DNA from: Virgibacillus proomii
Lineage (GTDB): Bacteria > Bacillota > Bacilli > Bacillales > Amphibacillaceae
Direction of reading: 5' to 3'
Length of the DNA: 64,000 nt
Assembly (NCBI RefSeq): GCF_018916875.1
Contig: NZ_JAHLNO010000004.1
Coordinates: 310,001 to 374,000 of the forward strand
Under the pieces are notes generated by a model that searched no databases, had not been told where the DNA came from, and saw only the letters and a program-made list of their open reading frames with translations. The first letter of the stretch is position 1. Each line of letters begins with the position of its first letter. The position numbers and the translations under genes are program-made. Of the stretch, positions 34,059 through 43,751 are shown piece by piece.

Positions 34059-34340
34059 ATGGCACTTGAAGAAAAAGAACGAATTATAATTCCGGATGAA
34101 AACGGTGAAGAACATTTGTTCGAAGTCTTATTCACTTTTGATGTGGATGAAAATCATCAATCTTACATCGCAGTGACACCTGTTGAACAATCGGAAGAAG
34201 AGGAAGTAGAAGTATATGCTTTCCGCTATGAAGAAAAAGATGAAGATGATTTATCACTGTTTCCAATCGAATCGGACGAAGAATGGGAAATGGTAGAAGA
34301 AATGCTCAACACACTTGCAGATCAGGAAAACGATTCATAA
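34059..34340 (+). CDS. yrzB: DUF1292 family acidic protein (YrzB)
   Basis: A 93-residue, strongly acidic protein with the DUF1292 pattern (IIPDENGEEHLFEVLFTFDVDENHQSYIAVTP). Function is unknown across the family. It is separated from ruvX by 12 bases with AAAGGAGTGG as ribosome site and ends before a strong terminator, closing the alaS-yrzL-ruvX-yrzB transcription unit. Confidence 0.9.
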   Translation: MALEEKERIIIPDENGEEHLFEVLFTFDVDENHQSYIAVTPVEQSEEEEVEVYAFRYEEKDEDDLSLFPIESDEEWEMVEEMLNTLADQENDS

Positions 34341-34353
34341 TAAAGGATCTGGC

Positions 34354-34397
34354 AATAAAAGCTGATGTCTGAATATGGGCATCAGCTTTTATTTTTA
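34354..34397 (+). terminator. Terminator after yrzB
   Basis: Stem AAAAGCTGATG / CATCAGCTTTT with a ten-base loop, followed by ATTTTT. Confidence 0.85.
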
Positions 34398-34461
34398 CAT
34401 AAAATGATGGCATCTGTTGCCAAGTTTTAGTATAATATAGCGGAACGAGGAGGAAACCGAT

Positions 34462-35580
34462 ATGTCCAAACAGAAAAATACAAATGATTTTAAGGACAAC
34501 CTCATAGCTCGTAGCGAAGAAGCTAAAACAGTTCGTAAGATTGCAGCTTTCATTATTTTAGCGTTGTTGACAATTTTTATTATTACTGTTGTTTTTGGTT
34601 ATTTTTATATAAAGTCTGCTTTAGGACCCGTTGATCCAGACAGTAAGAAAGAAATTGAAATAACCATTCCAATTGGTTCTTCGTCTTCTGAAATTGCAGC
34701 AATGCTGGAAGAAAAAGGCGTTATTAAAAATGCACTTGTATTTCGCTTTTATACTAAATTCAATAATGAAACGAACTTTCAAGCTGGAGAATATACATTC
34801 ACCCCGTCCATGAGTTTAAATGAGATTATTGAATCATTAAATAATGGGAAATTAATGGCGGAAGCATTATATAAGGTAACGATTCCTGAGGGCAAAACAA
34901 TTGATGAAATAGCCGAGATCTATGCGAAAGAATTAAACTTCACGAAGAAAGAGTTTTTGAAAAAAGTAAACGATCAGGACTATATTAAAGAATTAATGGA
35001 TCGTTATCCTTCCATTTTATCGAAAGAAATCTTAAACAAGGAAATTAGGACACCGTTGGAAGGCTATTTATTTGCTTCGACGTATGAATTCTATGAGGAA
35101 GATCCAAGTGTAGATGTTGTTGTTAATGAAATGATGGAAAAAACAGAAGCAATTTTAACCAAATATTTAGATGAAATAAAAAATCAAGGCTATACGGTAC
35201 ATGAAGCTGTAACATTTGCTTCGGTAGTAGAAAAAGAAGCAAGCAGTGAAGACCAACGTAAGAAGATTGCTGGTGTATTTTTAAATCGTTTGGAAAAAGG
35301 AATGAAGCTTCAGACAGATCCCACTGTATTATACGCACTTGGTAAGCATAAAGACCGGGTATTATATAAGGATTTAGAAGTAAAATCACCATTTAATACG
35401 TACTATATAGAAGGATTACCGGTTGGACCAATTGGAAACTTTGCAGAAAGTTCTTTACAAGCAGTGCTAAAACCGGAAAAATCTAATTATTTATACTTTC
35501 TTCATAGTAAAAAAGGAAAAATTTATTATGCTGAAACATTAAAACAGCATAATAAAAACAAACAGAAGTATATAAAATAA
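34462..35580 (+). CDS. mltG: Endolytic murein transglycosylase MltG (YrrL)
   Basis: A 372-residue YceG-like enzyme that cuts nascent glycan strands and sets their length. It has a cytoplasmic N-terminus, one membrane helix at about 28-50 (IAAFIILALLTIFIITVVFGYF), a LysM-like subdomain, and the catalytic region with FASVVEKEASSEDQRKKIAGVFLNRL (catalytic Glu in EKEA), LQTDPTVLYALG and FNTYYIEGLPVGPIGN. AGGAGG precedes the ATG. The next hairpin (35589-35626) may end the message. Confidence 0.93.
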   Translation: MSKQKNTNDFKDNLIARSEEAKTVRKIAAFIILALLTIFIITVVFGYFYIKSALGPVDPDSKKEIEITIPIGSSSSEIAAMLEEKGVIKNALVFRFYTKFNNETNFQAGEYTFTPSMSLNEIIESLNNGKLMAEALYKVTIPEGKTIDEIAEIYAKELNFTKKEFLKKVNDQDYIKELMDRYPSILSKEILNKEIRTPLEGYLFASTYEFYEEDPSVDVVVNEMMEKTEAILTKYLDEIKNQGYTVHEAVTFASVVEKEASSEDQRKKIAGVFLNRLEKGMKLQTDPTVLYALGKHKDRVLYKDLEVKSPFNTYYIEGLPVGPIGNFAESSLQAVLKPEKSNYLYFLHSKKGKIYYAETLKQHNKNKQKYIK

Positions 35581-35588
35581 CTGCCACC

Positions 35589-35626
35589 TATCATCCCCCT
35601 ATCTTTTCTGGTATAGGGGGATGAAG
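35589..35626 (+). terminator. Hairpin after mltG
   Basis: CATCCCCCTAT / ATAGGGGGATG is a perfect 11-bp stem, but it lacks a T-run (AAGTCGGTTTT follows). It is either a weak terminator or a transcript stabiliser. Confidence 0.5.
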
Positions 35627-35657
35627 TCGGTTTTAAATCGAAAAAAGAGGGAATTTC

Positions 35658-36296
35658 ATGAATGACAACATAAAAGCTTATTTAGCAAGCAATATACCAG
35701 AGCGAAATTTTAAAGTTCAACAAATGGAAGAGTATGCACAAGCAAATCGTATTCCAATAATGGATCCGGTCAGTATCCATTTCGTACAACAACTGCTCTA
35801 TCTAAACAAGCCAAGACGAATTTTAGAAATTGGTACGGCAATTGGTTATTCAGCGATACGCATGATAGAGGCTAGCCCTAAGGCAAAGCTTGTTACTATT
35901 GAACGAGATGAAGTACGGTACAACGAAGCAGTGAACAATGTTCGAACATATGGCTTACAAGAACAAATTCAAATAATCTTTGGTGATGCATTAGAAGAGC
36001 TAAAAGACTTGCAAAATGATGAATTATTTGATGTAATATTGATCGATGCTGCTAAAGGGCAGTATCGTCGTTTTTTTGAACTTTCCTCCCCTTTATTAAC
36101 AGAAAATGGCATTATCATTACAGATAATGTGTTATTCCGAGGATATGTTGCTCAACCAGAGTTAACACCACCAAGATATAAAAAAATGGTCGAGAAACTA
36201 ATTTCTTATAATGAATGGCTCATGCACAATCCCGGTTTTACGACAAGTATTGTTCCGGTCGGCGATGGTATAGCGATCAGCATAAAGCAAACATAG
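35658..36296 (+). CDS. trmR: tRNA 5-hydroxyuridine methyltransferase TrmR (YrrM)
   Basis: A 212-residue class I SAM-dependent O-methyltransferase. The SAM motif is [16 protein letters not shown], followed by [19 protein letters not shown] and [12 protein letters not shown]; metal-binding aspartates are visible. B. subtilis YrrM/TrmR methylates 5-hydroxyuridine at position 34 of several tRNAs to mo5U. In B. subtilis it is followed by yrrN-yrrO (trhP1-trhP2), which help make the hydroxyuridine. Here udk follows directly with 17 bases between them. Confidence 0.9.
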   Translation: MNDNIKAYLASNIPERNFKVQQMEEYAQANRIPIMDPVSIHFVQQLLYLNKPRRILEIGTAIGYSAIRMIEASPKAKLVTIERDEVRYNEAVNNVRTYGLQEQIQIIFGDALEELKDLQNDELFDVILIDAAKGQYRRFFELSSPLLTENGIIITDNVLFRGYVAQPELTPPRYKKMVEKLISYNEWLMHNPGFTTSIVPVGDGIAISIKQT

Positions 36297-36313
36297 AAGG
36301 GAGCCTATATCCA

Positions 36314-36949
36314 ATGAAAGATCAACCTGTTGTTATTGGCGTTGCAGGAGGAAGCGGTAGTGGCAAAACCTCGGTTACACGGTCTATTTGCCAGCGATTT
36401 TCTGACCAAACAATCCTTGTCATTGAACAAGATTATTATTATAAAGATCAAAGTCATTTGCCGTTTGAACAGCGTTTAAATACAAATTATGACCATCCGC
36501 TAGCTTTTGATAATGATCTGTTAATTGAACACTTGCATTGTTTATTAAATGGTCAGTCTATAGATCAACCTATTTATGATTATAAACTGCATACTCGTTC
36601 AAAAGATGTCGTCCGTGTAGACCCAAAGGATGTTATTATTTTAGAAGGTATATTAATTTTGGAAGATCCACGTCTTGTGAATTTAATGGATATAAAAGTG
36701 TATGTAGATACAGATGCTGATTTACGAATTATTCGCAGATTAATGCGTGATATTAAAGAACGTGGTAGATCTTTGGAATCTGTAATCGAACAATATATTC
36801 AAAAGGTGAGACCATCACATTTGCAATTTATTGAACCGACCAAGCGCTATGCGGATATTATTATTCCGGAAGGCGGTCAAAATCATGTAGCTATCGACAT
36901 CATGGCTACTAAAATCGAGAAAATACTTTTAAAACATCAGCAACAATAA
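36314..36949 (+). CDS. udk: Uridine kinase
   Basis: A 211-residue P-loop kinase that phosphorylates uridine and cytidine in pyrimidine salvage. The P-loop [13 protein letters not shown] stands at residues 9-21, with [29 protein letters not shown] and [10 protein letters not shown] after it. The start was set 33 codons inside the longest frame, at the ATG after AAGGGAG, which gives the normal family length. Confidence 0.95.
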   Translation: MKDQPVVIGVAGGSGSGKTSVTRSICQRFSDQTILVIEQDYYYKDQSHLPFEQRLNTNYDHPLAFDNDLLIEHLHCLLNGQSIDQPIYDYKLHTRSKDVVRVDPKDVIILEGILILEDPRLVNLMDIKVYVDTDADLRIIRRLMRDIKERGRSLESVIEQYIQKVRPSHLQFIEPTKRYADIIIPEGGQNHVAIDIMATKIEKILLKHQQQ

Positions 36950-37136
36950 TTTGATAAAAGGTATTGAAAATTAGCTGAAATTCTGCCATAGTAATGGTTA
37001 GTACATTTTTAGATTATGGAGCGCTTACATTTGAAAAAATTTACAGGCTCCATGTTAAAAGTATCAGATTGCTTCATATCGATGATTGAACTAGTTTAAA
37101 CAGAACGGTTGAAGTAATAAAAAGGAGTGTTTGGAA

Positions 37137-37613
37137 ATGGCTATAGAGAAAAGTTATTACATGACACAAGAGGGGAAAGAAAAATTAGAGCAAGAATTGC
37201 ATTATTTAAAAACTGAGCGTCGGCAAGAAGTCGTTGAGCGCATTAAAATAGCTCGTGATTTTGGAGATCTTTCAGAGAACTCCGAGTATGATGCGGCAAA
37301 AGATGAGCAGGCGTTTGTAGAGTCGCGAATCGCTCAGCTTGAGAAAATGATTCGAAATTCAGTCATTATTGAAAATGATAATGAAAATCCAAATGTCGTC
37401 ACTTTAGGTAAATCGGTAACATTTCAAGAACTTCCTGATGGAGAAAAAGAAACGTATACGATTGTTGGAAGTGCAGAAGCGGATCCGTTTGAAGGCAAAA
37501 TATCAAATGATTCACCAATGGCACAGAGTCTAATTGGGCAAGAAGTTGGAGCTGAGGTTTCTGTTACGACACCAGGTGGAGATATTCAAGTTAAGATTGT
37601 TAGTGTGGAATAA
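37137..37613 (+). CDS. greA: Transcription elongation factor GreA
   Basis: A 158-residue Gre factor that rescues backtracked RNA polymerase by stimulating transcript cleavage. The N-terminal coiled coil ([17 protein letters not shown] ... [22 protein letters not shown]) carries the conserved D/E tip, and the C-terminal globular domain has [12 protein letters not shown] and [20 protein letters not shown]. The ATG at 37137 is nine bases after AAAGGAG; an in-frame TTG two codons before is less likely. Confidence 0.95.
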   Translation: MAIEKSYYMTQEGKEKLEQELHYLKTERRQEVVERIKIARDFGDLSENSEYDAAKDEQAFVESRIAQLEKMIRNSVIIENDNENPNVVTLGKSVTFQELPDGEKETYTIVGSAEADPFEGKISNDSPMAQSLIGQEVGAEVSVTTPGGDIQVKIVSVE

Positions 37614-37682
37614 ATTTATCCTACACCTGCCGTAAGATTCCCCTTCAAGGAGAAACTCCTCGTATGAAGTTTCACATTATTG
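37614..37682 (+). repeat. Structured repeat A, copy 8 (short internal deletion form)
   Basis: Both ends are present (TTTATCCTACA...CTGCCGTAAGA and CGTATGAAGTTTCACATTAT), but the centre is deleted to about 70 bp with the mini-hairpin AAGGAGAAACTCCT. It directly follows the greA stop. Confidence 0.65.
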
Positions 37683-37688
37683 TAGTTT

Positions 37689-37719
37689 AAAAAGACAGCG
37701 AATTCCGCTGTCTTTTTTT
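37689..37719 (+). terminator. Terminator of greA
   Basis: Stem AAAAAGACAGCG / CGCTGTCTTTTTTT around AATTC, with seven Ts. Confidence 0.9.
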
Positions 37720-38056
37720 CTTCGAAGGTATAAAACTCTTTAACGTAGAAGTTAATTTTGGGAAGTAAGGATAGCCTATGTATCCAATATAAGTGCAACT
37801 AGCTCCTCTTTACTAAACTTTCTTTACTTGATGCTTTAGAAAGTGTAGCTCTCTAATTCATGAAATTGAATCATATTTGATTTGCATGCTTTCGATAAGT
37901 TAATCTTCGTCTACGTATCGAAAGCGTTGGATTCGCTTTTGGTAACAATGTTGAAGGTTGTTTCAACATAGCAAAAAAAATGTTATACTCCTGGCATGTA
38001 ATTCTATGTTATAAATATGATATTATAATAGAGTAATGATAGGAGGGCTCCAAGAC

Positions 38057-38728
38057 ATGGAAGATTTTGATAGAGTTTCTCGGGTCGATAAATTTGAAAA
38101 ACGTAGAAAAAACACAAAATCGATTTTAATTTTAGTTGTGATAGGTGTGATCTTACTTGTTTTCCTGCTAGGTTTTTGGATGTTTGGCGGCAAGGATGAT
38201 GAAGCTGCTAAGGATGAGAACAATAATGCTGCTCCTCAATCTGAAGAAAACAATTCAGAACAAGATGGTGATGAAGAAGCAGATCAATTTACTAGAATTG
38301 AGGAGAAGGAAGAGCAAGCATCTGATCAAGACGCAAATCAAGAACAACAGGATAAAGAAGGAGAAACATCTGAAACTAATGCAGTGGTGGAAACTGAGCA
38401 GGTACAGCCTTCTGATGACAATGTAATCGAAGCCTATATTGGAGATTGGCAACCCATTGGTACGGAGCAGACAGGATCACATACAACTGATTACAATGAT
38501 GGTTCTCAAGATAGAAAGGAAATAGCAAAAGCGGTTTCTGAAGTAACAGGTTTACAGGAAGAGTCAATGGTTACTCATTGGGTAGGTAATGGAGGAGAAC
38601 AGAAGGTAGAAGCGACCGTATCGGATGCAAATAACTCACAAATTTACCGAGTTTATTTAACCTGGATAGATGAACGGGGTTGGAAACCAACAAAAGTAGA
38701 AAAACTAAAGCAAGTGATGATACACTAA
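38057..38728 (+). CDS. yrrS: DUF1510 membrane-anchored protein (YrrS-like)
   Basis: A 223-residue protein with a short basic N-terminus, one membrane helix (about 22-44, [24 protein letters not shown]), a long acidic Q/E/D-rich linker (about 48-130) and a folded extracellular C-terminal domain ([34 protein letters not shown]) typical of DUF1510/YrrS. In B. subtilis it is co-transcribed with pbpI and acts near sporulation cell-wall synthesis; pbpI is not next to it here. The ATG is set after AGGAGGG, seven codons inside the longest frame. Confidence 0.85.
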   Translation: MEDFDRVSRVDKFEKRRKNTKSILILVVIGVILLVFLLGFWMFGGKDDEAAKDENNNAAPQSEENNSEQDGDEEADQFTRIEEKEEQASDQDANQEQQDKEGETSETNAVVETEQVQPSDDNVIEAYIGDWQPIGTEQTGSHTTDYNDGSQDRKEIAKAVSEVTGLQEESMVTHWVGNGGEQKVEATVSDANNSQIYRVYLTWIDERGWKPTKVEKLKQVMIH

Positions 38729-38754
38729 CCTATTTCTTTATGGAGGCATTTTAT

Positions 38755-39444
38755 ATGACGATAGGAATTATTGGAGCAATGGATGAGGAAGTAGCTTTAT
38801 TAAAGGAGAAGTTGCGTGATAAAGAGGAACTTAAAGTAGCAAATTGCTTATTCGTTCAAGGTAACTTATTTGATAAACAAGTAGTTTTGCTAAAATCTGG
38901 TATTGGTAAAGTAAATGCTGCAATGGCAACTACTATTTTACATGAACGTTTTTCACCTGAATATGTGATTAATACCGGATCTGCAGGTGGATTTGCTGAG
39001 GATTTAGAAGTAGGAGATGTAGTTATTTCCACTCAAGTAGTACATCATGATGTGGATGCGACAGCATTTGATTACGCCTATGGTCAAGTACCAAAAATGC
39101 CAGCTATGTATGATGCTGACATAAGATTAGTGGCAAAGGCTGCTAACATAATTAAAGAGATGAATATCGCTTATAAAGAGGGGATTATAGCTACTGGTGA
39201 CTCATTTATGGCTGATTCAGACCGTGTTACATTTGTACGGAAAAAATTTCCGACCATGATTGCTGCAGAAATGGAAGCAGCAGCTATTGCCCAAGTATGC
39301 TATCAATATGGTACACCATTTGTTATCATTCGAGCACTGTCTGACATTGCGGGTAAAGAATCGGCCATTTCATTTGATCGATTTTTGCAAACAGCAGCAA
39401 CGAATGCAGCAAATATGATTATAAAGTTTATCCGAACTAACTAG
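38755..39444 (+). CDS. mtnN: 5'-methylthioadenosine/S-adenosylhomocysteine nucleosidase
   Basis: A 230-residue MTA/SAH nucleosidase (Pfs) that recycles the by-products of SAM use and supplies the precursor of AI-2. [13 protein letters not shown] contains the catalytic Glu12; [27 protein letters not shown] (Glu174 equivalent) and RALSDIAG (Asp197 equivalent) complete the active site. The ATG follows TGGAGG. In B. subtilis mccA-mccB follow; here yrhC comes next. Confidence 0.95.
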   Translation: MTIGIIGAMDEEVALLKEKLRDKEELKVANCLFVQGNLFDKQVVLLKSGIGKVNAAMATTILHERFSPEYVINTGSAGGFAEDLEVGDVVISTQVVHHDVDATAFDYAYGQVPKMPAMYDADIRLVAKAANIIKEMNIAYKEGIIATGDSFMADSDRVTFVRKKFPTMIAAEMEAAAIAQVCYQYGTPFVIIRALSDIAGKESAISFDRFLQTAATNAANMIIKFIRTN

Positions 39445-39603
39445 AGATCTCCTACACATAGTTATAACTTACTCGCTCATAATAATAGATATTAACGAAA
39501 TAAACAAATATTCAGATGCGTGTTTGTAGAATTATCCAATAATTACCTCCTAAACTTTCTTCTAATCTATGATACATTATTAAAGTGAAGGAGGTAATTT
39601 TAC

Positions 39604-39840
39604 GTGATAGATGAAAAACAGAAGCAATTGGAAGAAAAATATATAGACTATCAACGATTTGTAGGGGCATTACTAATTTTAGCGAGCTATTTATTTTTAG
39701 GTGCGATGATTTATACGTATATTCGACCTTCTGATGATGGGAAGTGGTTGTTAGGGTTAACACTACTTGCGTTAGCGGTAGGTTTTTGGTTTACTTATAA
39801 ACAACGGCGAATTAAAAAAACAATTAATGAGAAGCGCTAA
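39604..39840 (+). CDS. YrhC-like small membrane protein
   Basis: A 78-residue protein with two membrane helices (about 20-42 and 48-66) and a basic end (YKQRRIKKTINEKR), matching the YrhC family of unknown function. It starts with GTG after AAGGAGGTAATTTTAC. Its place after mtnN agrees with B. subtilis yrhC, apart from the missing mccA-mccB pair. It marks the end of the conserved block. Confidence 0.75.
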   Translation: MIDEKQKQLEEKYIDYQRFVGALLILASYLFLGAMIYTYIRPSDDGKWLLGLTLLALAVGFWFTYKQRRIKKTINEKR

Positions 39841-39868
39841 CGCTTTAGATAAGAGTTGGCGCTTTTAA
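39832..39868 (+). terminator. Terminator after the YrhC-like gene
   Basis: Stem AAGCGCTAAC / GTTGGCGCTTTT overlapping the stop codon, followed by a T-run. Confidence 0.75.
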
Positions 39869-39943
39869 GATGTTCATATAAATAAAACATATGTTCATAA
39901 AGTGGATGATCTATGTAAATAAATTCACATGGATGCCAATTTA

Positions 39944-40042
39944 TTAATCAGCTCCTAGTTCCGCTTCCGTTTTAATCTTAACTTCTGTCATTATGATTAA
40001 TAATAGAAATACTGCTACAAGAACGAAAAATAATTTCTTCAA
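39944..40042 (-). CDS. 32-residue hydrophobic peptide, possible secreted or membrane peptide
   Basis: TTG start eight bases after AAAGGGGAG. The peptide has a KKL start, a 16-residue hydrophobic core (FFVLVAVFLLLIIM) and a charged tail (TEVKIKTEAELGAD). This looks like a signal peptide plus short mature part, the plan of Phr-type signalling peptides, or a small membrane peptide. No Rap-type receptor is adjacent, so function is open. The bases to its right (40099-40304) hold a decayed unknown frame containing DNPEYNRHKYRFIKVKIPSYLEDSV. Confidence 0.45.
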   Translation of the reverse strand: MKKLFFVLVAVFLLLIIMTEVKIKTEAELGAD

Positions 40043-40765
40043 TTGATTTCTCCCCTTTTAGTAATTATAAATAAATTATGTAGGAGTTTGGTTTTGAGTG
40101 ATAGGATTACCTGCTAGTCATGAAGTTGAGTGTAAAAGAGCAGTATTATTGTATTAAGATAATCCGGAATATAACCGTCATAAGTATCGTTTTATTAAGG
40201 TGAAGATACCAAGTTATTTGGAAGATAGCGTAGAATTAGTGTCAGCTAAGGAAAAAATGAAGTTTTATGACGCAAAAATGATAAATAAGGAATGCGATGA
40301 ATAACCCCCATCAACTCTGTTTATCTAATATACATATTTTTATATTAAGGCTGAATCATGTGATAAGAGACTATTTCGGTGGCCGCTTTTTCATTTAGCA
40401 GATATCTTTAAGGTGACAAGATAACACGCTGTTTAAACAGTAAACTGAGATAAGTAGTTCATGCATTTAAAACTATCAAATCAGAATTAAGAACATCTTT
40501 TTCATTGTGGTTTTCAAAATAATCCTTCTATATTTTTATTTAATTAACTATGATAGGATTAATATAAAGTATTTGGGGAATTCTGAACATATTATATCGA
40601 GCTTTTTTGTTTTAGGTACGCACGCTATTACCAAAAATATTACACAATAAAGCTGTACACTAAAAAGGTATTGAAGGATAAAGGAATATAAGTTTATACA
40701 AAAAATCAAAGGAGCGGGGAGTAGATGAAATTACAGCGGGATGTAAAAATAAAAAACAAAAAGTA

Positions 40766-40927
40766 ATGTATTTAAGCATTTTATTTTTTATATATTTTGT
40801 TATTGGAATGCTTGTTTTGTTTTATATAGACTTTTCTCCTATTATTAAATTTGTGCTTTTAGTTATTTTAATTTTTTCCACACAATTTTTCAAAAAACGA
40901 ATTCAAACTAAAACAGTAAATAGTTGA
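40766..40927 (+). CDS. Small two-helix membrane protein
   Basis: A 53-residue protein that is almost all hydrophobic (MYLSILFFIYFVIGMLVLFYID, then FVLLVILIFSTQFF) with a basic tail KKRIQTKTVNS. Its ATG overlaps the stop (TAATG) of a 13-codon leader frame at 40724-40765 which has the ribosome site GGAGCGGGGAG. The gene is therefore either translationally coupled or a single gene broken in an A-rich run. No family is recognised. Bases 40305-40720 contain nothing else recognisable. Confidence 0.45.
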   Translation: MYLSILFFIYFVIGMLVLFYIDFSPIIKFVLLVILIFSTQFFKKRIQTKTVNS

Positions 40928-40946
40928 TTTGGATACTTAAACTTCA

Positions 40947-41180
40947 ATGGATATATATATAATTTTTTCAGAAGGAGCAATTTTAAGAAAAACAACAACC
41001 TCAAAAGAAGCATACTTGTTTACTAAAGGAAGAATTAAAGGGAGTTCTGGATAGAGTGTTGGTGGTAAAAATATTAATATTGCTAAAAAGCATAAGCTTC
41101 TTGAAAAGTTAAAAGGTTAATCATCTCAGCTTGAAAGTACGGTTGTAGATAAGGTTAGTAAGGAAATTATTGAAGACTAA
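40947..41180 (+). pseudogene. Unrecognised degenerate coding fragment
   Basis: A frame of 77 codons with two internal stops: a hydrophobic start (MDIYIIFSEGAILRKT), then EAYLFTKGRIKGSSG-stop-SVGGKNINIAKKHKLLEKLKG-stop-SSQLESTVVDKVSKEIIED. Codon use looks coding through the stops, so it is probably the tail of a decayed gene. I do not recognise the family. Confidence 0.4.
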
Positions 41181-41224
41181 GAGATATCAATTATTCTACA
41201 GATGCTGATTATGATGCAGGAACC

Positions 41225-41620
41225 CGTACTTAATATTTGCCTCCCACAATTGATTAGAACCGTTAATGATACGGTTTTGTGCTAGTTTTCGGGATGTGAG
41301 ATTTTCTTTTGGCGTTGTGGGCGTAAAATACTCAACTCCTTGCATAATCGATAACTTTTTTCTCATTAATTTTTAAGAAGGTTTCGTAAAATGGCTATTT
41401 CAAGATCCTTTTCACTGAGTAACGTCTTAAGTTTTTCGTTCTCTTTTGACAACACTTTTGCATCAAGAAGAATAACGACAGCACATCCCCATATTTGCGG
41501 ATTTTTACTCAGTACACCAACGGCTTACCATGTTCAGGCTTTAGATTATACCGACGGGTTCACTAAGGACTTATTTCCCGTTTCTGTGGCACATAAGAGG
41601 ATTGAGTGAACAGAATTTTA
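41225..41620 (-). pseudogene. IS3-family transposase remnant (OrfA end and OrfB start)
   Basis: On the minus strand, SKENEKLKTLLSEKDLEIAILRNLLK (around 41370-41450) is the leucine-zipper end of an IS3-family OrfA. The following frame gives the OrfB start with NRIINGSNQLWEANIKYG, before the sequence stops matching at about 41230. OrfA is broken by stops at its N-terminal side. It is a dead fragment from a different IS3 group than the one near 1500. Confidence 0.65.
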
Positions 41621-41689
41621 AAGTCCTAAATAAAACTGATTTCGAAAAAATATAATATACATTTTCCTAGTAAATTTATAAAATAATTA

Positions 41690-41856
41690 GAAGATAGGAC
41701 TATCTCCCGCTGATCTTAAATGACTTTTTTATTTGGTCTGCTTTAGTTACTCATTTATGATAAAAATGAACACAAGGAACAGAATTTGTTAACCATCTAT
41801 ACATTAAAGTTGTGGGCATAACAAGAAGGCTCTTCATGCCCTGCCTTCTTGTTATG
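41690..41856 (+). repeat. Diverged copy of the segment left of the sigK core
   Basis: This segment matches 45625-45797, the sequence just left of the sigK crossover core, at an estimated three of four bases. Shared blocks include TTAACCATCTATACA, ATAAAGTT and CTTCTTGTTAT. The match ends exactly where the core begins in the other copy. It contains a perfect hairpin AACAAGAAGG / CCTTCTTGTT (41820-41853), which is degraded in the copy next to sigK. Confidence 0.7.
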
Positions 41857-41934
41857 TATATTACCTGAACACCATTGAATGCGGCAGTGTTATATTAAAA
41901 TAAGAAACAGATCCAAATAATTGCTAAACAATAG

Positions 41935-42987
41935 TTATCGACTATAAATTCTTCTAAGGTCATTAATGTCGTTTTCGGTTGGCTTTGTAATTCTGGTTAA
42001 CCAATAGTTATTCATTATAGAATAATCCGACCTGTGGTTCAGTTTTAATACATGTCCAATTTCATGAGTAGCTAGAGCTTCTAAATAAGAAGCGCTTCTC
42101 TGGTTTACTCTATTCCATTGAATGACTGTACCGCCTGTAACATTTGAACCATAGGATTGCCACCATCCATATCCATCATAACCTCTGGCATAACCTTCAC
42201 CTAAAGTTATAGGGGCATTTTGTGATTGTGACAACCAAACAACACCGGTATTATTCCAGTTTCGTATAGCATTTTCATAAGCCTGTATAAAAGCTGGAAT
42301 ATCCGTGGTAATTCTTACATTATACGAAACTAACGCTCGATTTGGTTGAGTTGGTTGATTGGCATCAGGTGGGTTTCCATTAATAAAAGCTGATGAAACA
42401 TAATACTTTACACCATTTCTCTCATAAAAAAACCATCTGTTATCAGGTGCGTTTGTCCAGTAGTCATGAAACGAGCTGCCTGTCGTCCAGCCAGAAAATT
42501 GTACACGCGTATTTGGATATATCTGGTCAACGATACGCGCAGTATCTGACGGCGCAGTCCGGACATTTACCAGGATCGGGGCGGATACACCACTAAAATT
42601 AACAATATACGAGTCAGATGGCTTATTTACTCCTGTCTCAGGTGGGTTTCCATTAATAAAAGCTGATGAAACATAATACTTCACACCATTTCTCTCATAA
42701 AAAAACCATCTATTATCAAGTGTATTTGTCCAGTAGTCATGAAACGAGCTGCCCGTTGTCCAGCCAGAAAATTGTACACGCGTATCTGGATATATCTGGT
42801 CAACGATACGCGCAGTATCTGACGGCGCAGTCCGGACATTTACCGGGATCGGGGCGGATACACCGCTAAAATTAACGGTATATTCCGATTGAGCTTGTGC
42901 ATTTGACGAATTTATAAAATGACCGTTTACAATAATAATAAACGTTATGGTGAGTAATAATATTTTACTTAAAGTTCTCTTTGACAT
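41935..42987 (-). CDS. Secreted metzincin (matrixin-like) protease with duplicated SH3-like domain
   Basis: A 350-residue exported protein. A signal peptide ends near AQA-QS (residues 1-32). Two almost identical domains of about 85 residues follow (38-115 and 127-206; VNVRTAPSDTARIVDQIYP, VQFSGWTTGSSFHDYWTN), with the SH3-like cell-wall-binding look. The C-terminal domain carries the zinc motif HEIGHVLKLNH (308-318) and a Met-turn (SIM, 323-325), so it is a metzincin of the matrixin type. The start is the ATG after AAGGGGAC; an upstream in-frame ATG adds 48 residues without a better ribosome site. Substrate unknown. Confidence 0.8.
   Translation of the reverse strand: MSKRTLSKILLLTITFIIIVNGHFINSSNAQAQSEYTVNFSGVSAPIPVNVRTAPSDTARIVDQIYPDTRVQFSGWTTGSSFHDYWTNTLDNRWFFYERNGVKYYVSSAFINGNPPETGVNKPSDSYIVNFSGVSAPILVNVRTAPSDTARIVDQIYPNTRVQFSGWTTGSSFHDYWTNAPDNRWFFYERNGVKYYVSSAFINGNPPDANQPTQPNRALVSYNVRITTDIPAFIQAYENAIRNWNNTGVVWLSQSQNAPITLGEGYARGYDGYGWWQSYGSNVTGGTVIQWNRVNQRSASYLEALATHEIGHVLKLNHRSDYSIMNNYWLTRITKPTENDINDLRRIYSR
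42375..42870 (-). repeat. Tandem near-identical DNA repeat inside the protease gene
   Basis: Two units of about 230 bp (about 42375-42600 and 42640-42870) encode the two SH3-like domains and differ at only a few positions. This points to a recent duplication that could still expand or contract by slippage. Confidence 0.75.
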
Positions 42988-43523
42988 CAAAATCTGTCCC
43001 CTTATTGAATTTTTAGTTTTCAATTCAGTTTTCCATGACAAAAAGTGTATTCGTTTAAACGATTCATACGATAGTATCATCTTATAGAGTTGCGTTCGTT
43101 GTAGCTGCGACGTATTTGCTTGCAATTTCATTTTTTATTATTGTATCGTTTCAATAAATCCCCTTCCATCCAAATAGAGTGAATATGGAATCTTTGCATT
43201 TACACTCAACCATTTCGTTAGATATACTAGTGTTTCAATTGTGTTATGTCTTTATCTATAGTATCACCCCTCCTTGATTACAGCTCTTGAAGCAGCTCAA
43301 GGCCATAATAATTATAGCAAACAAGACTTCATTATCCTGAGTTATTCATAGAAATACACAATACTTTTAAACTTCATGTCGATTAAAGTTAGGCAAATTG
43401 TTCATTCATCAAATAAATATACAGGTTCATGTAAAAATTCTATAAAATAAGTTATAAAAATCATCGAAATAGTTCGGCTCTTAATACTATGCGAAGTATA
43501 ATAGAAGTATAAAAAAGAGATGA

Positions 43524-43751
43524 ACAAGTGGAATACTTAAAAAAAGTAGAGCCTCAGCCATTTCAATTCTTACTACTTACAAACCTTGGTTGTCAGTTCA
43601 AAAGTCATGGTTAGAAAATGAAAAGCTGAGGCAAAAAATAGTTTTACTCATTATTATGCTATCTATTTTAGCGGTATTAGGTGTATGGAACCTGTTCTTG
43701 CTCAATACTAAAAAAGAAATTACAGACGGAAAAGGAGAGGTTAGGAGATGA
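43524..43751 (+). pseudogene. Small single-helix membrane protein with apparent frameshift
   Basis: An open frame gives SRASAISILTTYKPWLSVQKSWLENEKLRQKIVLLIIMLSILAVLGVWNLFLLNTKK with one membrane helix, but it has no usable start. A GTG with AAAAGAGATG upstream (43529) is in another frame and would join after one extra A in the A7 run near 43540. The end overlaps the next start as ATGA, so the unit was clearly once translated. It is either disabled, produced by slippage, or a sequencing error. The 42988-43520 gap otherwise shows nothing. Confidence 0.4.

Noticed and set aside
42375..42870. Possible CRISPR-like direct repeat
   Set aside because: Only two long units, both in frame inside one coding sequence; this is a protein-domain duplication. 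No CRISPR array was seen anywhere in the window.
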